Below are positions 6,605 through 13,493 of a stretch of DNA of 20,803 nt, in pieces. This DNA is from Janthinobacterium sp. (GTDB taxonomy: Bacteria; Pseudomonadota; Gammaproteobacteria; Burkholderiales; Burkholderiaceae_D): assembly GCA_003482555.1 (NCBI GenBank), contig DMYQ01000187.1, forward strand, positions 1 to 20,803, in the 5' to 3' direction. The notes beneath the pieces were generated by a model, which ran no database searches, was not told where the DNA came from, and saw only the letters and a list, made by a program, of their open reading frames with translations. A program made the translations under genes and the position numbers. The number at the start of each line of letters is the position of its first letter. Position 1 is the first letter of the stretch.

Positions 6605-7213
6605 TTAAGCCTCACCTTTCTCGTCTTTGCCGATGACCAGTTTGGTATCGCTCAAATACATGTGGCGTGGAACTTGCAGATTGTCCGGCGCGGGTTTGTT
6701 CTTGAAGACGCGCCCGGCCATGTCGAAGGTGGAACCGTGGCAAGGGCAAAGGAAGCCGCCCGCCCAGTCGTCCGGCAGCGAAGGCTGCGGGCCGGGGGTG
6801 AATTTGGAAGAAGGGGAGCAACCCAGGTGGGTGCAGATGCCGACGGCGATCATCAGTTCCGGCTTGCGCGAGCGCCATTCGTTGCGCGCGTATTCGGGCG
6901 TGAATTCGTCCGGATTGCGTTTCGAGTCGGCGTCGGCGACCTTGCCGTCGGTCTGTTTCAGCGAAGCGACCATTTCCGGCGTGCGCTTGATGATCCAGAC
7001 CGGCTTGCCGCGCCATTCGACGGTTTTCATTTCGCCCGGCGCCATGCCGGCGATATCCACCTCTACCGGCGCGCCGGCGGCTTTCGCCCGTTCCGATGGC
7101 TGGAATGTACTTACCAAGGCCCCTGCGGTGGCCAATCCGACCACACTACCCGCCGCGCACGTAGCGACGAGCAAGCCGCGTCGGCCGGAATCGACCTGCT
7201 TTTCGTTACTCAT
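6605..7213 (-). CDS. petA: Ubiquinol-cytochrome c reductase Rieske iron-sulfur subunit
   Basis: The Rieske protein takes the first electron from quinol at the Qo site and passes it to cytochrome c1. The 202-residue protein has a twin-arginine N-terminus (GRRGLLVATCAAG, R11-R12) followed by a single membrane anchor (about 13-35), consistent with Tat-dependent export and retention as a signal anchor. The cluster-binding motifs CTHLGC (127-132) and CPCHGS (156-161) supply two Cys and two His ligands plus the disulfide pair. It is the first gene of petABC. GGGG lies 5 nt before the ATG, and a perfect TATAAT at 7285-7280 about 70 bp upstream probably belongs to the operon promoter. All catalytic residues are present. 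Confidence 0.97.
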   Translation of the reverse strand: MSNEKQVDSGRRGLLVATCAAGSVVGLATAGALVSTFQPSERAKAAGAPVEVDIAGMAPGEMKTVEWRGKPVWIIKRTPEMVASLKQTDGKVADADSKRNPDEFTPEYARNEWRSRKPELMIAVGICTHLGCSPSSKFTPGPQPSLPDDWAGGFLCPCHGSTFDMAGRVFKNKPAPDNLQVPRHMYLSDTKLVIGKDEKGEA

Positions 7214-7279
7214 ACATACCCCAATCAGTCAAAATGCGAAATCTTTAAAAAGCCTTAACGTGGCTTCTAGCAACCTTAA

Positions 7280-7285
7280 ATTATA
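7280..7285 (-). promoter_or_regulatory. −10 box of petABC
   Basis: TATAAT on the minus strand lies 67 bp upstream of the petA start, in the divergent petA-mscL intergenic region. No consensus −35 is found at 16-18 bp, so activation by a regulator is possible. Confidence 0.45.
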
Positions 7286-7401
7286 AGGTAAGCGTCGGAC
7301 GAATTAAAGCAAAACCGTTGCCGGAGGCATAATTGCTCCAATTTGTGGGCACTTCGGGCCCGAAAGCGGGCGCCGGAGGGGACCGGCGGCCGGGCGCGCG
7401 T

Positions 7402-7430
7402 TTGGAATCCGCCCCATTCGATAGTATGAT
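7402..7430 (+). promoter_or_regulatory. Sigma70-like promoter of mscL
   Basis: TTGGAA (7402-7407) and TATGAT (7425-7430) are separated by 17 bp, matching 4/6 and 5/6 of the consensus. The predicted start of transcription is about 30 bp upstream of the mscL ATG. Confidence 0.6.
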
Positions 7431-7465
7431 CGCCGTGTTTCAGTCACGATCGAGAGCGAATTACC

Positions 7466-7900
7466 ATGGCAATGATGCAAGAATTCAAGCAATTCGCAAT
7501 GAAGGGCAATGTGGTCGACCTGGCTGTCGGCGTCATCATCGGCGGCGCCTTCGGCAAGATCGTCGACTCTCTCGTGCAAGACGTCATCATGCCGCCCATC
7601 AGCAAGGTGTTCGGCGGCCTCGACTTCGCCAATTACTATTTGCCCCTGAATCATCAGAGCACGGCCCTCACCTTGATCGAAGCCAAGAAGGCGGGCGCCG
7701 TTTTCGCCTACGGTAACTTCATCACCATCTTGATCAATTTCGTCATCCTGGCCTTCATCATCTTCCAGATGGTGCGCCTGGTAAACAAGGCGCGCCGCGG
7801 CAGCGAGCCGGCGCCGGTGGTGGCGGCGACGCCGGAAGACATCCTGTTGCTGCGCGAAATACGCGACGCCCTGAAAAACGGCCGGGCGCCGGCGCCGTGA
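7466..7900 (+). CDS. mscL: Large-conductance mechanosensitive channel MscL
   Basis: MscL opens a wide pore in the inner membrane when tension rises under hypo-osmotic shock. The 144-residue protein has the conserved N-terminal amphipathic helix and first transmembrane helix (MQEFKQFAMKGNVVDLAVG, then VGVIIGGAFGKIVDSLVQD). A periplasmic loop follows (about 46-82), then the second helix (about 83-105: YGNFITILINFVILAFIIF), a basic RLVNKARR segment and a C-terminal helix (PEDILLLREIRDALKN). Length is as expected. It is transcribed divergently from petABC with its own promoter, and the HtrA-like gene follows 45 bp later on the same strand. No terminator is evident between them, so they may be partly co-transcribed. 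Confidence 0.97.
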   Translation: MAMMQEFKQFAMKGNVVDLAVGVIIGGAFGKIVDSLVQDVIMPPISKVFGGLDFANYYLPLNHQSTALTLIEAKKAGAVFAYGNFITILINFVILAFIIFQMVRLVNKARRGSEPAPVVAATPEDILLLREIRDALKNGRAPAP

Positions 7901-7945
7901 GGGGTCCCGCGTCTTCCATCCCGGCTTCTCCTTTCTAAAACTCTT

Positions 7946-9124
7946 ATGCGACGATTCTGGTTATTGTTTGCGCAAACGGTGACCATCGCCCTGGCACTGT
8001 ATTTCGTCTATGGCGCGCTGCGGCCCGCCGGGCACGCCCGCTTGCTCGGCGGTAACGGCACGGTCGTGCTGGAAGCGGCTCGCGTCGACACCCCCGCTCC
8101 CGTGTCTTACCGCGACGCGGCCGGGCGCGCCATGCCGGCCGTCGTGAATATCCTCACCAGCCAAAAGCGCAAGCACGCCGCGCCCCTGCTCAAGGATCCC
8201 TTCTTCAAGAAATTCTTTGGCGAGCGGCACCAGCAGCGCCAAGAGGGCCAGGATAGCGAAGACGAGGAAGATGGCGGCGATGACGACGAAGACCAGGCCA
8301 GCCTCGGCTCCGGCGTGATCGTCAGTCCGCAAGGCTATATTTTGACGAATAACCACGTCGTCGAAGGCGCCGACCAGATCGACGTCGTGCTGGCCGACGG
8401 GCGCAAGGCGGCGGCCACGGTGGTGGGGCTGGATCCGGAAACCGACCTGGCCGTCATCAAGATCAAGCTCGACAATCTGCCGGTGATCGTCCTCGGCCAC
8501 ATCGAGCAAGCCCGCGTGGGCGATGTCGTGCTGGCCATCGGCAACCCCTTCGGCGTGGGCCAGACCGTCACCATGGGCATCATTTCCGCGCTGGGGCGCA
8601 ATAATCTGCACATCAACCACTTTGAAAACTTCATCCAGACCGATGCCTCCATCAACTTCGGCAATTCGGGCGGGGCCCTGGTCGATACCCGCGGTAACTT
8701 GCTGGGCATTAATTCGGCGATTTATTCGCAGAGCGGCGGTTCGGTCGGCATCGGTTTCGCCATTCCCGTGTCGACCGTCAAGAGCGTGATGGATGAAATC
8801 ATCAAGTCGGGCCAGGTGGTGCGCGGCTGGATAGGCGTCGAAACCCGCGACGTGCTGCCGGAAGAGGTGCCGAGTTTCGAGATGACGCGTTCCAGCGGGC
8901 CCTTCATCGCCGGCGTCGTCAAGAATGGGCCGGCCGACCGGGCCGGCATGAAGCCGGGCGATATCTTGCTGACGGTGGGAGGCAAGGCCGTCGCCGACAC
9001 CAACGAAATGCTCAATCTGATCGCCCAGCTCGTTCCCGGGGGAAAATCTAAAATGACGGTGCTACGCAAGGGCCGCGAAGTTCCCCTGGATATCGTGGTC
9101 GGCAAGCGGCCCCCCTCAAAATAA
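7946..9124 (+). CDS. Membrane-anchored HtrA/DegS-like serine protease with one PDZ domain
   Basis: This is an S1C (trypsin-fold) envelope protease of 392 residues. A single N-terminal membrane segment (about 4-26) anchors it in the inner membrane, with the protease domain in the periplasm. The catalytic triad is H137 (TNNHVVEGAD), D167 (DPETDLAVI) and S241 (NFGNSGGALV). One PDZ domain (about 292-385) follows, unlike DegP and DegQ, which have two. The architecture matches DegS, which senses misfolded outer-membrane proteins and cleaves an anti-sigma factor, though single-PDZ HtrA proteases have other roles too. An acidic run (103-117, DSEDEEDGGDDDED) lies in the position of the LA loop, between the first protease strand and SLGSGV. 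The ribosome site before the ATG is weak. The gene is followed 16 bp later by the DUF2461 gene. Confidence 0.93.
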   Translation: MRRFWLLFAQTVTIALALYFVYGALRPAGHARLLGGNGTVVLEAARVDTPAPVSYRDAAGRAMPAVVNILTSQKRKHAAPLLKDPFFKKFFGERHQQRQEGQDSEDEEDGGDDDEDQASLGSGVIVSPQGYILTNNHVVEGADQIDVVLADGRKAAATVVGLDPETDLAVIKIKLDNLPVIVLGHIEQARVGDVVLAIGNPFGVGQTVTMGIISALGRNNLHINHFENFIQTDASINFGNSGGALVDTRGNLLGINSAIYSQSGGSVGIGFAIPVSTVKSVMDEIIKSGQVVRGWIGVETRDVLPEEVPSFEMTRSSGPFIAGVVKNGPADRAGMKPGDILLTVGGKAVADTNEMLNLIAQLVPGGKSKMTVLRKGREVPLDIVVGKRPPSK

Positions 9125-9140
9125 ACCTGGAACGTGAACC

Positions 9141-9833
9141 ATGCATTTGCGCGATTTGACCCAATTCTTGAAGGAATTGGGCGAGAACAACAACCGTCCC
9201 TGGTTCGTCATGAACAAGCCCCGCTACGATATCTTGCGCGAGGAATTCCTGGCCGTGGTCAGCGAGCTGATTCTTGAACTGGGCAAGTTCGATCCGGCCG
9301 TCAAGTTTTGCAATCCGAAGAAAGCCATGTTCCGCATCAACCGCGACGTCCGCTTCGCGCACGACAAGAGCCCGTACAAGACGCGTTTTTCGGCCGCCAT
9401 CGCGCCCAACGACTTGCGCCGGCCCAGCATGGCGGGCGGACCGACCTATTATCTGCAAATCGACGGCAAGGGCAAGCTGCAGTTCGGGGCCGGCGAATAC
9501 ATGCCGCCGGCGCCGCGCCTGCGGGCGATCCGCGAGCACATGCTCAACGACGCGCCGGGTTTGTCGAAAGTGCTGAAGAATAAGCGCCTGCGCGACACCT
9601 ACGGCAGTTTCCAGGACGAGGGCAAGTTGCAGCGGCCGCCGAAGGGCTTTCCCGCCGATGCCGAGCACATCGAGCTCATCAAGCTGAAGAGTTTTTTTAT
9701 CTGGACCGAGGTCGACTTGAAACTGAACGCCCCCGAGGAACTGGTTTCCGACCTGGCGCGCGGCTTGCGGGACGCCTTGCCGCTGGTGAACTGGCTGCGC
9801 GCGGCCAGGGAGCCGGATAACCTAGAGGAGTGA
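9141..9833 (+). CDS. DUF2461 (TIGR02453) family protein
   Basis: This 230-residue protein is a full-length member of the DUF2461/TIGR02453 family, recognised by the opening LRDLTQFLKELGENNNRPWF and by MFRINRDVRFAHDKSPYKTR, followed by GPTYYLQID and GAGEYMPPAPRLRAIREHM. These proteins are widespread in bacteria; their biochemical function is not established. There is no signal peptide or membrane helix, so it is probably cytoplasmic. GGAA upstream of the ATG gives a moderate ribosome site. The stop codon overlaps the ribosome site region of the next gene (cupin), suggesting co-translation within an htrA-DUF2461-cupin operon. Confidence 0.9.
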   Translation: MHLRDLTQFLKELGENNNRPWFVMNKPRYDILREEFLAVVSELILELGKFDPAVKFCNPKKAMFRINRDVRFAHDKSPYKTRFSAAIAPNDLRRPSMAGGPTYYLQIDGKGKLQFGAGEYMPPAPRLRAIREHMLNDAPGLSKVLKNKRLRDTYGSFQDEGKLQRPPKGFPADAEHIELIKLKSFFIWTEVDLKLNAPEELVSDLARGLRDALPLVNWLRAAREPDNLEE

Positions 9834-9838
9834 GAAAC

Positions 9839-10174
9839 ATGGCTTTGCCACATGCGGCGTCGGGTGAATTGATCGAACTGATAGGGGGCGAGCAAGACTG
9901 GTCGCATTTTTCCGCCATTGCGCTGGCCAAGACGGATGAAATCGAATTGGTGCGCCTGACCCTGCCCAAGGGAAAGGTGCTGCCCGAACATCACGTGCCC
10001 GGCGAAATCACCCTGCAGTGCCTGCTGGGCGTAGTGGTGCTGGACGCCCATGAGCGCAGCGTGAGCCTGCGCGCCGGGCAGATGGTGCACCTGAGCGGCG
10101 GCCAGTTGCACGCCCTGCGCGCCGAGCAAGACAGCGTGCTGCTGCTGACCATGCTGCTCGTCAAGGGTTACTAG
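9839..10174 (+). CDS. Small cupin-domain protein
   Basis: A 111-residue single-domain cupin. The first cupin motif is seen in LPKGKVLPEHHVPGEITLQCLLGVV (metal-binding type H-H plus E) and the second region in LRAGQMVHLSGGQLHALRAEQDSVLLLTMLL (final His of the H-binding set). This suggests a metal-binding beta-barrel, but substrate and role are unknown. I start at the ATG at 9839 because AGGAG (9826-9830) is 8 nt upstream; a GTG at 9830 lies on that ribosome site and is unlikely. It ends 34 bp before the convergent gpsA stop, with no clear terminator between them. Confidence 0.85.
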   Translation: MALPHAASGELIELIGGEQDWSHFSAIALAKTDEIELVRLTLPKGKVLPEHHVPGEITLQCLLGVVVLDAHERSVSLRAGQMVHLSGGQLHALRAEQDSVLLLTMLLVKGY

Positions 10175-10208
10175 CCTATAAAAGCAAGCGCGGACGGGGA
10201 GGGCGGGC

Positions 10209-11249
10209 TCAGGCGGTTTCGTCGCGCGGGTCGCGCGCCAGCAGGCGTTGCAGCATGTCTTGCGGCAAGTCGCCGTCGAACAGCACGCCCGCCATGGCGT
10301 TGGTGATCGGCATGTCGACGCCCAGGCCGCGCGCCAGTTCGCGCACCGCCCTGGCGCAGGGCACGCCCTCGGCCACGTGGCCCAGTTCGGCCACGATGGT
10401 GGCCAGCGGCTTGCCCTGGGCCAGGCCGAGGCCGACCCTGCGGTTGCGCGACAGGTCGCCGGTGCAGGTCAGGATCAAGTCGCCCATGCCGGTCAAGCCC
10501 ATGAAGGTTTCGGCCTGGCCACCGAGCGCGACGCCGAGACGGGTGATTTCCGCCAGTCCGCGCGTGATCAGGGCGGCGCGCGCGTTCAAGCCCAGGCCCA
10601 GGCCGTCGGCCACGCCGGTGGCGATGGCCAGCACGTTCTTCACGGCGCCGCCCACTTCCACGCCGACCAGGTCGTCGCTGGCATAGACGCGGATATTGCC
10701 GCCATGGACGACGTCGACGACGCAATCGCGCAATTGCGCCGAGCTCGACGCGATGGTCAGCGCGCACGGCAAGCCGCGCGCCACTTCTTGCGCGAAGGAG
10801 GGGCCGGACAGGGCGCCGCCCGGAATCTTGTCACCCAATACTTCTTGCACGATCTGGTGCGGCAGCTTGCCGCTGCCAGCCTCGAAACCCTTGCACAGCC
10901 AGATCAGGTTGGGGATGGCGCGCGTCTTCAATCGTTCCAGCAGCGGGCGCAGGCCGGCCACCGGGCAGGCGGCGATCAGCAGCGCCCCGGGGCCGCTGGC
11001 ATGGGCCAGGGCGGCGTCGAAATCGGAGCTGAGCGTCAGCGCGGCGGGCAGGGCGATGCCGGCCAGGTAGGGATTTTCGCGCCGCGCGGCCATCGCCAGC
11101 ATGGCCGCGTCATTGCGGCCCCACAGCAGCACATCGTGGGAGGCGGCCAGCGCGGCCGCCATGGCGGTGCCCCAGGCGCCCGCGCCGAGCACGCTGACCT
11201 TGCGCGGCGCGGCCGCTTGCTGTGCAGTGGAAGTAGGGATGTCTTGCAT
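10209..11249 (-). CDS. gpsA: Glycerol-3-phosphate dehydrogenase [NAD(P)+]
   Basis: GpsA reduces dihydroxyacetone phosphate to sn-glycerol-3-phosphate, the backbone of phospholipids, in the cytoplasm. The 346-residue protein has the N-terminal Rossmann motif VSVLGAGAWGTAMA (GxGxxG at 22-27), IWLCKGFE with K120, the catalytic lysine in GGAVKNVLAIATG (K204), and the substrate region GLNARAALITRGLAEI with the Arg contacts. GLTGMGDLILTCTGDLSRNRRVG is the typical C-terminal domain signature. The N-terminus is about 15 residues longer than in E. coli; GAGG 4 nt before the ATG supports this start. It lies downstream of the SH3 gene and secB on the same strand, as gpsA follows secB in E. coli. Confidence 0.97.
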   Translation of the reverse strand: MQDIPTSTAQQAAAPRKVSVLGAGAWGTAMAAALAASHDVLLWGRNDAAMLAMAARRENPYLAGIALPAALTLSSDFDAALAHASGPGALLIAACPVAGLRPLLERLKTRAIPNLIWLCKGFEAGSGKLPHQIVQEVLGDKIPGGALSGPSFAQEVARGLPCALTIASSSAQLRDCVVDVVHGGNIRVYASDDLVGVEVGGAVKNVLAIATGVADGLGLGLNARAALITRGLAEITRLGVALGGQAETFMGLTGMGDLILTCTGDLSRNRRVGLGLAQGKPLATIVAELGHVAEGVPCARAVRELARGLGVDMPITNAMAGVLFDGDLPQDMLQRLLARDPRDETA

Positions 11250-11319
11250 GAAACCTCAAACGTCGGTGGGAGAGCGGAATGCCGGCGTCTTGCCGGCGGC
11301 GCGCCAGTGCAACACTAGA

Positions 11320-11763
11320 CTAGATGCCCCAGACGTCGTTGCTTTTGACGTAGCCGACCAGGCCGTCCTTGTGGCGCACCTTCAGCCAGCCGGAGGCGGC
11401 CGGTTCGCTCACTTCCAGCAAAATGCCTTTGTCGGCGATGAACACGGGCGCGGCCGCCTCGTCGGCGCTGGCGCGCACCTTCAGGTTGGGCGTGCGCACG
11501 ACCACGTTGCGCTTGTTGCTCAGGGTCTTAGCTTCGGTCCAGGCCAGGTCGCCGTTGACGTCGCGCACCTTGACCCATTCGCCGTAGCTGAGCACCACTT
11601 CGAGCGGCATGCCGCGCGGCGCGACAAACAGTTTGCCGCTCCTGGTGGAGGGGGCGTCGTACAAGATGGCCGGCGCCGAGCCCACCGTCTTGAAGTCGAA
11701 TGCGTGGCTGCTCGCTGTTGCCAGCATCAGCGCTGCGCCTGCGATCCAAGGGGAAATGCTCAT
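11320..11763 (-). CDS. Exported SH3-domain protein
   Basis: A small periplasmic protein of 147 residues from the ATG at 11763. The N-terminal signal peptide (WIAGAALMLATASSHA, cleavage before FDF) is followed by two SH3b-like repeats: one at about 30-70 (ILYDAPSTRSGKLFVAPRG... GEWVKVRD) and one at about 85-140 (LKVRASADEAAAP... GWLKVRHKDGLVGYVKSNDVWGI). Bacterial SH3 domains commonly bind peptidoglycan or act as adapters; no enzyme domain is present. An in-frame TTG at 11778 would add five residues including K and R and give a more classical basic signal-peptide start, so the start is uncertain. It lies between secB and gpsA; whether it works with either is unknown. Confidence 0.85.
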   Translation of the reverse strand: MSISPWIAGAALMLATASSHAFDFKTVGSAPAILYDAPSTRSGKLFVAPRGMPLEVVLSYGEWVKVRDVNGDLAWTEAKTLSNKRNVVVRTPNLKVRASADEAAAPVFIADKGILLEVSEPAASGWLKVRHKDGLVGYVKSNDVWGI

Positions 11764-11843
11764 AAACCGGACTTTCAAATAGGGTGTGTCAAGGGTAGAT
11801 CACGGGTATATCAGGCGCCGCCCGCGCGGCCCGGCCACGGATG

Positions 11844-11881
11844 CGGCCGGCAGGAATGCCAGCATACTCCATTGCCGGCCG
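11844..11881. repeat. Long imperfect hairpin in the SH3-secB spacer
   Basis: CGGCCGGCA (11844-11852) and TGCCGGCCG (11873-11881) form a 9-bp stem. The 20-nt interval also folds (GGA/TCC and ATGC/GCAT), giving one extended stem. No T-tract follows, so it may be a protective or regulatory structure in the secB 3' untranslated region rather than an intrinsic terminator. Confidence 0.45.
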
Positions 11882-11918
11882 GAGCCGCTTGGCGCCGCCC
11901 GGCAACGGTGAGCCGAAC

Positions 11919-11969
11919 TTGCTTACTTCGTTGCTTACTTAGTTGCTTACCGACTTGCTTTTCGCTTGC
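11919..11969. repeat. Short tandem repeat, 12-bp unit, right after the secB stop
   Basis: TTGCTTACTTCG (11919-11930), TTGCTTACTTAG (11931-11942) and TTGCTTACCGAC (11943-11954) are three successive 12-bp units, followed by degenerate TTGCTT copies up to the secB stop. On the secB strand the units carry TAAGCAA motifs, giving several stop codons in more than one frame. Confidence 0.6.
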
Positions 11970-12446
11970 TTAGTGCGTGGCTTCGCCGTTGGCGGGCACG
12001 GAAGCGGCGGCTTCGGCAACCGCTTGCAGGCGCTGCTGGTAAAACACTTCGAAGTTGATTTCAGCCAGGTGCACGGGCGGGAAGCCGGCGCGGGTGATGA
12101 CGTCGGCGATGTTGGCGCGCAGGTAAGGGTAGATGATGTTCGGGCAGCCGATTCCCAGCAGTGGATCGAGTTGATCCGCAGGAATGTTGCGCGCTTCAAA
12201 AATACCGGCTTGCTTGCCTTCGACCAGGAACGCAACCTTGTCCTTGATCTTGGCGGTCACGGTGATGGTGACGGTCGACTCGAAAATGCCATCGGCCAGG
12301 GGCTCGGCGTTCACGTCGAGCGCGACTTCGATCGCCGGCGCTTCTTGTTCCAGGAAGATCGAAGGGGAATTCGGTTGTTCCAGCGACATGTCTTTCAGGT
12401 AGACGCGTTGGATTTGGAATACGGCTTGCAGGTTTTCGTCGGACAT
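11970..12446 (-). CDS. secB: Protein-export chaperone SecB
   Basis: SecB is the cytoplasmic tetrameric chaperone that keeps preproteins unfolded and hands them to SecA. The 158-residue acidic protein from the ATG at 12446 starts MSDENLQAVFQIQRVYLKD and has the conserved segments SLEQPNSPSIFLEQ, then FLVEGKQAGIFEARNIP, PLLGIGCPNIIYPYLRANIAD and FPPVHLAEINFEVFYQQRLQ. These cover the client-binding groove and the SecA-contact acidic surface. The start matches the family length; a longer frame to 12527 is rejected because it would add an unrelated basic leader. It lies between grxC and the SH3 gene, in the conserved grxC-secB-gpsA order. The spacer to grxC carries a strong hairpin. Confidence 0.97.
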   Translation of the reverse strand: MSDENLQAVFQIQRVYLKDMSLEQPNSPSIFLEQEAPAIEVALDVNAEPLADGIFESTVTITVTAKIKDKVAFLVEGKQAGIFEARNIPADQLDPLLGIGCPNIIYPYLRANIADVITRAGFPPVHLAEINFEVFYQQRLQAVAEAAASVPANGEATH

Positions 12447-12514
12447 GGAACGCTTTCGTTGTGGGGAAAAAGAACGGCATCCGCCGTCCAGATGGGTGAC
12501 ACTTGCGGCCGATT

Positions 12515-12541
12515 CTCCCCGCCACATCAGGGGCGGGGGAG
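12515..12541. repeat. Hairpin in the secB-grxC spacer, REP-like
   Basis: CTCCCCGCC (12515-12523) pairs with GGCGGGGGAG (12532-12541) with one bulged G. Its sequence resembles the hairpin at 3591-3623 (both share CTCCCCGC..CAC and GGGCGGGG), suggesting a dispersed palindromic repeat of the genome. Confidence 0.4.
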
Positions 12542-12616
12542 CCGACTCGCTTTCAAACGCGAGGCAATTGTATCAAAACCCTACGTGGGCGGACGAATTC
12601 CCGCCCCGCCACCGGC

Positions 12617-12880
12617 TCAGGCGCCCCGCAGCAGGGGATCGAGTCCGCCGGCCTGGTCGAGCGCATACAAATCGTCGAAACCGCCGACGTGGGTGTCGCC
12701 GATGTAAATCTGCGGCACCGTGCGGCGGCCGGTCTTTTGCATCATCAGCATGCGCTGTTCCGGGTCCAGGTCGACGCGGATCTTTTCGATGCCGGTCACG
12801 CCTTTGGCTTCCAGCAAGCGCTCGGCGCGCACGCAATACGGGCACACGGCGGTGCTGTACAGGACTACATGGGCTGTCAT
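12617..12880 (-). CDS. grxC: Glutaredoxin 3
   Basis: Glutaredoxin 3 is a cytoplasmic dithiol oxidoreductase that uses glutathione to reduce protein disulfides and mixed disulfides. The 87-residue protein has the active site CPYC (C13-C16), the cis-Pro loop GRRTVPQIYIGDTHVGG with T-V-P, and the GG glutathione-binding turn (GGFDDLYAL). Length is typical. I start at the ATG at 12880; a longer frame to 12946 would add 22 residues with no conservation. It lies 19 bp after the rhodanese gene on the same strand and just upstream of secB, the same order as in E. coli (yibN-grxC-secB). Confidence 0.96.
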   Translation of the reverse strand: MTAHVVLYSTAVCPYCVRAERLLEAKGVTGIEKIRVDLDPEQRMLMMQKTGRRTVPQIYIGDTHVGGFDDLYALDQAGGLDPLLRGA

Positions 12881-12899
12881 GGTATTTTCCTTGATGGGG

Positions 12900-13301
12900 T
12901 TACTTGGCGACTGGCAAGCCGGCGCTTTGCCAGGCGGCGACACCACCGTCGAGGCTGATCACGTCGGTGAAACCGGCCTTGGCCAGTTGCTTGACGGCGG
13001 AAGCCGAGCGCGCGCCCTTGTGGCAGACGACGACGATGGTGCGCGCCTTCAGCTTGTCGAGTTCGGCGATTCTTTGCGCCAGTTCCGCCAGCGGGATGTG
13101 TTTCGCGTCGCGCAAGTGGCCGTTCGCGTATTCTTTCGCGTCGCGCACGTCGAGCACGGTGGTCTTGCCGCGATTGATCAGCTGCGTCACTTCCAGCGGC
13201 GAGGCCGTCTTGCCGCGCATCGTCAGGGCTGGCCAGAGCAGGGCGCCGCCCGAAACGATGACGATGCCAAGCAGAAAAATGTGGTCAATAATGAATTTCA
13301 C
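12900..13301 (-). CDS. Membrane-anchored rhodanese-like protein (YibN type)
   Basis: A 133-residue protein with an N-terminal membrane helix (about 5-25: IDHIFLLGIVIVSGGALLW) and one rhodanese domain (about 35-132). The conserved sulfurtransferase features are present: VLDVRDAKEYANGHLRDAKHI and the active-site loop VVCHKGARS with C93. Rhodaneses transfer sulfane sulfur; the exact substrate of YibN-type proteins is not settled. Translation probably starts at a GTG (13301), since no in-frame ATG precedes the membrane helix. It is the first gene of the minus-strand block and is followed after 19 bp by grxC, matching yibN-grxC-secB-gpsA of E. coli. A TATAAT box lies 31 bp upstream. Confidence 0.92.
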   Translation of the reverse strand: MKFIIDHIFLLGIVIVSGGALLWPALTMRGKTASPLEVTQLINRGKTTVLDVRDAKEYANGHLRDAKHIPLAELAQRIAELDKLKARTIVVVCHKGARSASAVKQLAKAGFTDVISLDGGVAAWQSAGLPVAK

Positions 13302-13331
13302 GGGGATCCAATGGTTTAAGTCAATCCGCGC

Positions 13332-13337
13332 ATTATA
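13332..13337 (-). promoter_or_regulatory. −10 box of the rhodanese-grxC-secB block
   Basis: A perfect TATAAT on the minus strand lies 31 bp upstream of the GTG start of the rhodanese gene. A −35 consensus is not visible at 16-18 bp spacing, so strength is uncertain. Confidence 0.45.
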
Positions 13338-13493
13338 AAATAGAAGCTGGAAGAGTTCTCTCGCATTTCATTTCCAGGCCTGTCGCCGCCGTTTTCCGCT
13401 GCGATTGTTGTAAGCTTGTTCAAAGTTGTTGTCGTTCATTTGTTCGAATATTTCAGCTTGTTGCCATAAACCCACTAGATTGAAGATTGAATC

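Noticed and set aside
4373..7258. A 961-codon open frame on the plus strand opposite petABC
   Set aside because: It is antisense to three well-recognised genes, is very rich in His, Arg, Gln and Asp as expected from the reverse complement of GC-rich coding DNA, and shows no domain.
9830..9838. GTG start for the cupin gene
   Set aside because: It overlaps the AGGAG ribosome site that correctly spaces the ATG at 9839.
10248..11318. A 356-codon open frame on the plus strand opposite gpsA
   Set aside because: It lies antisense to gpsA, is Gln/His/Ala/Arg-rich and has no recognisable domain.
11787..11792. TTGACA upstream of the SH3 gene on the minus strand
   Set aside because: No −10 box fits between it and the start codon 24 bp away.
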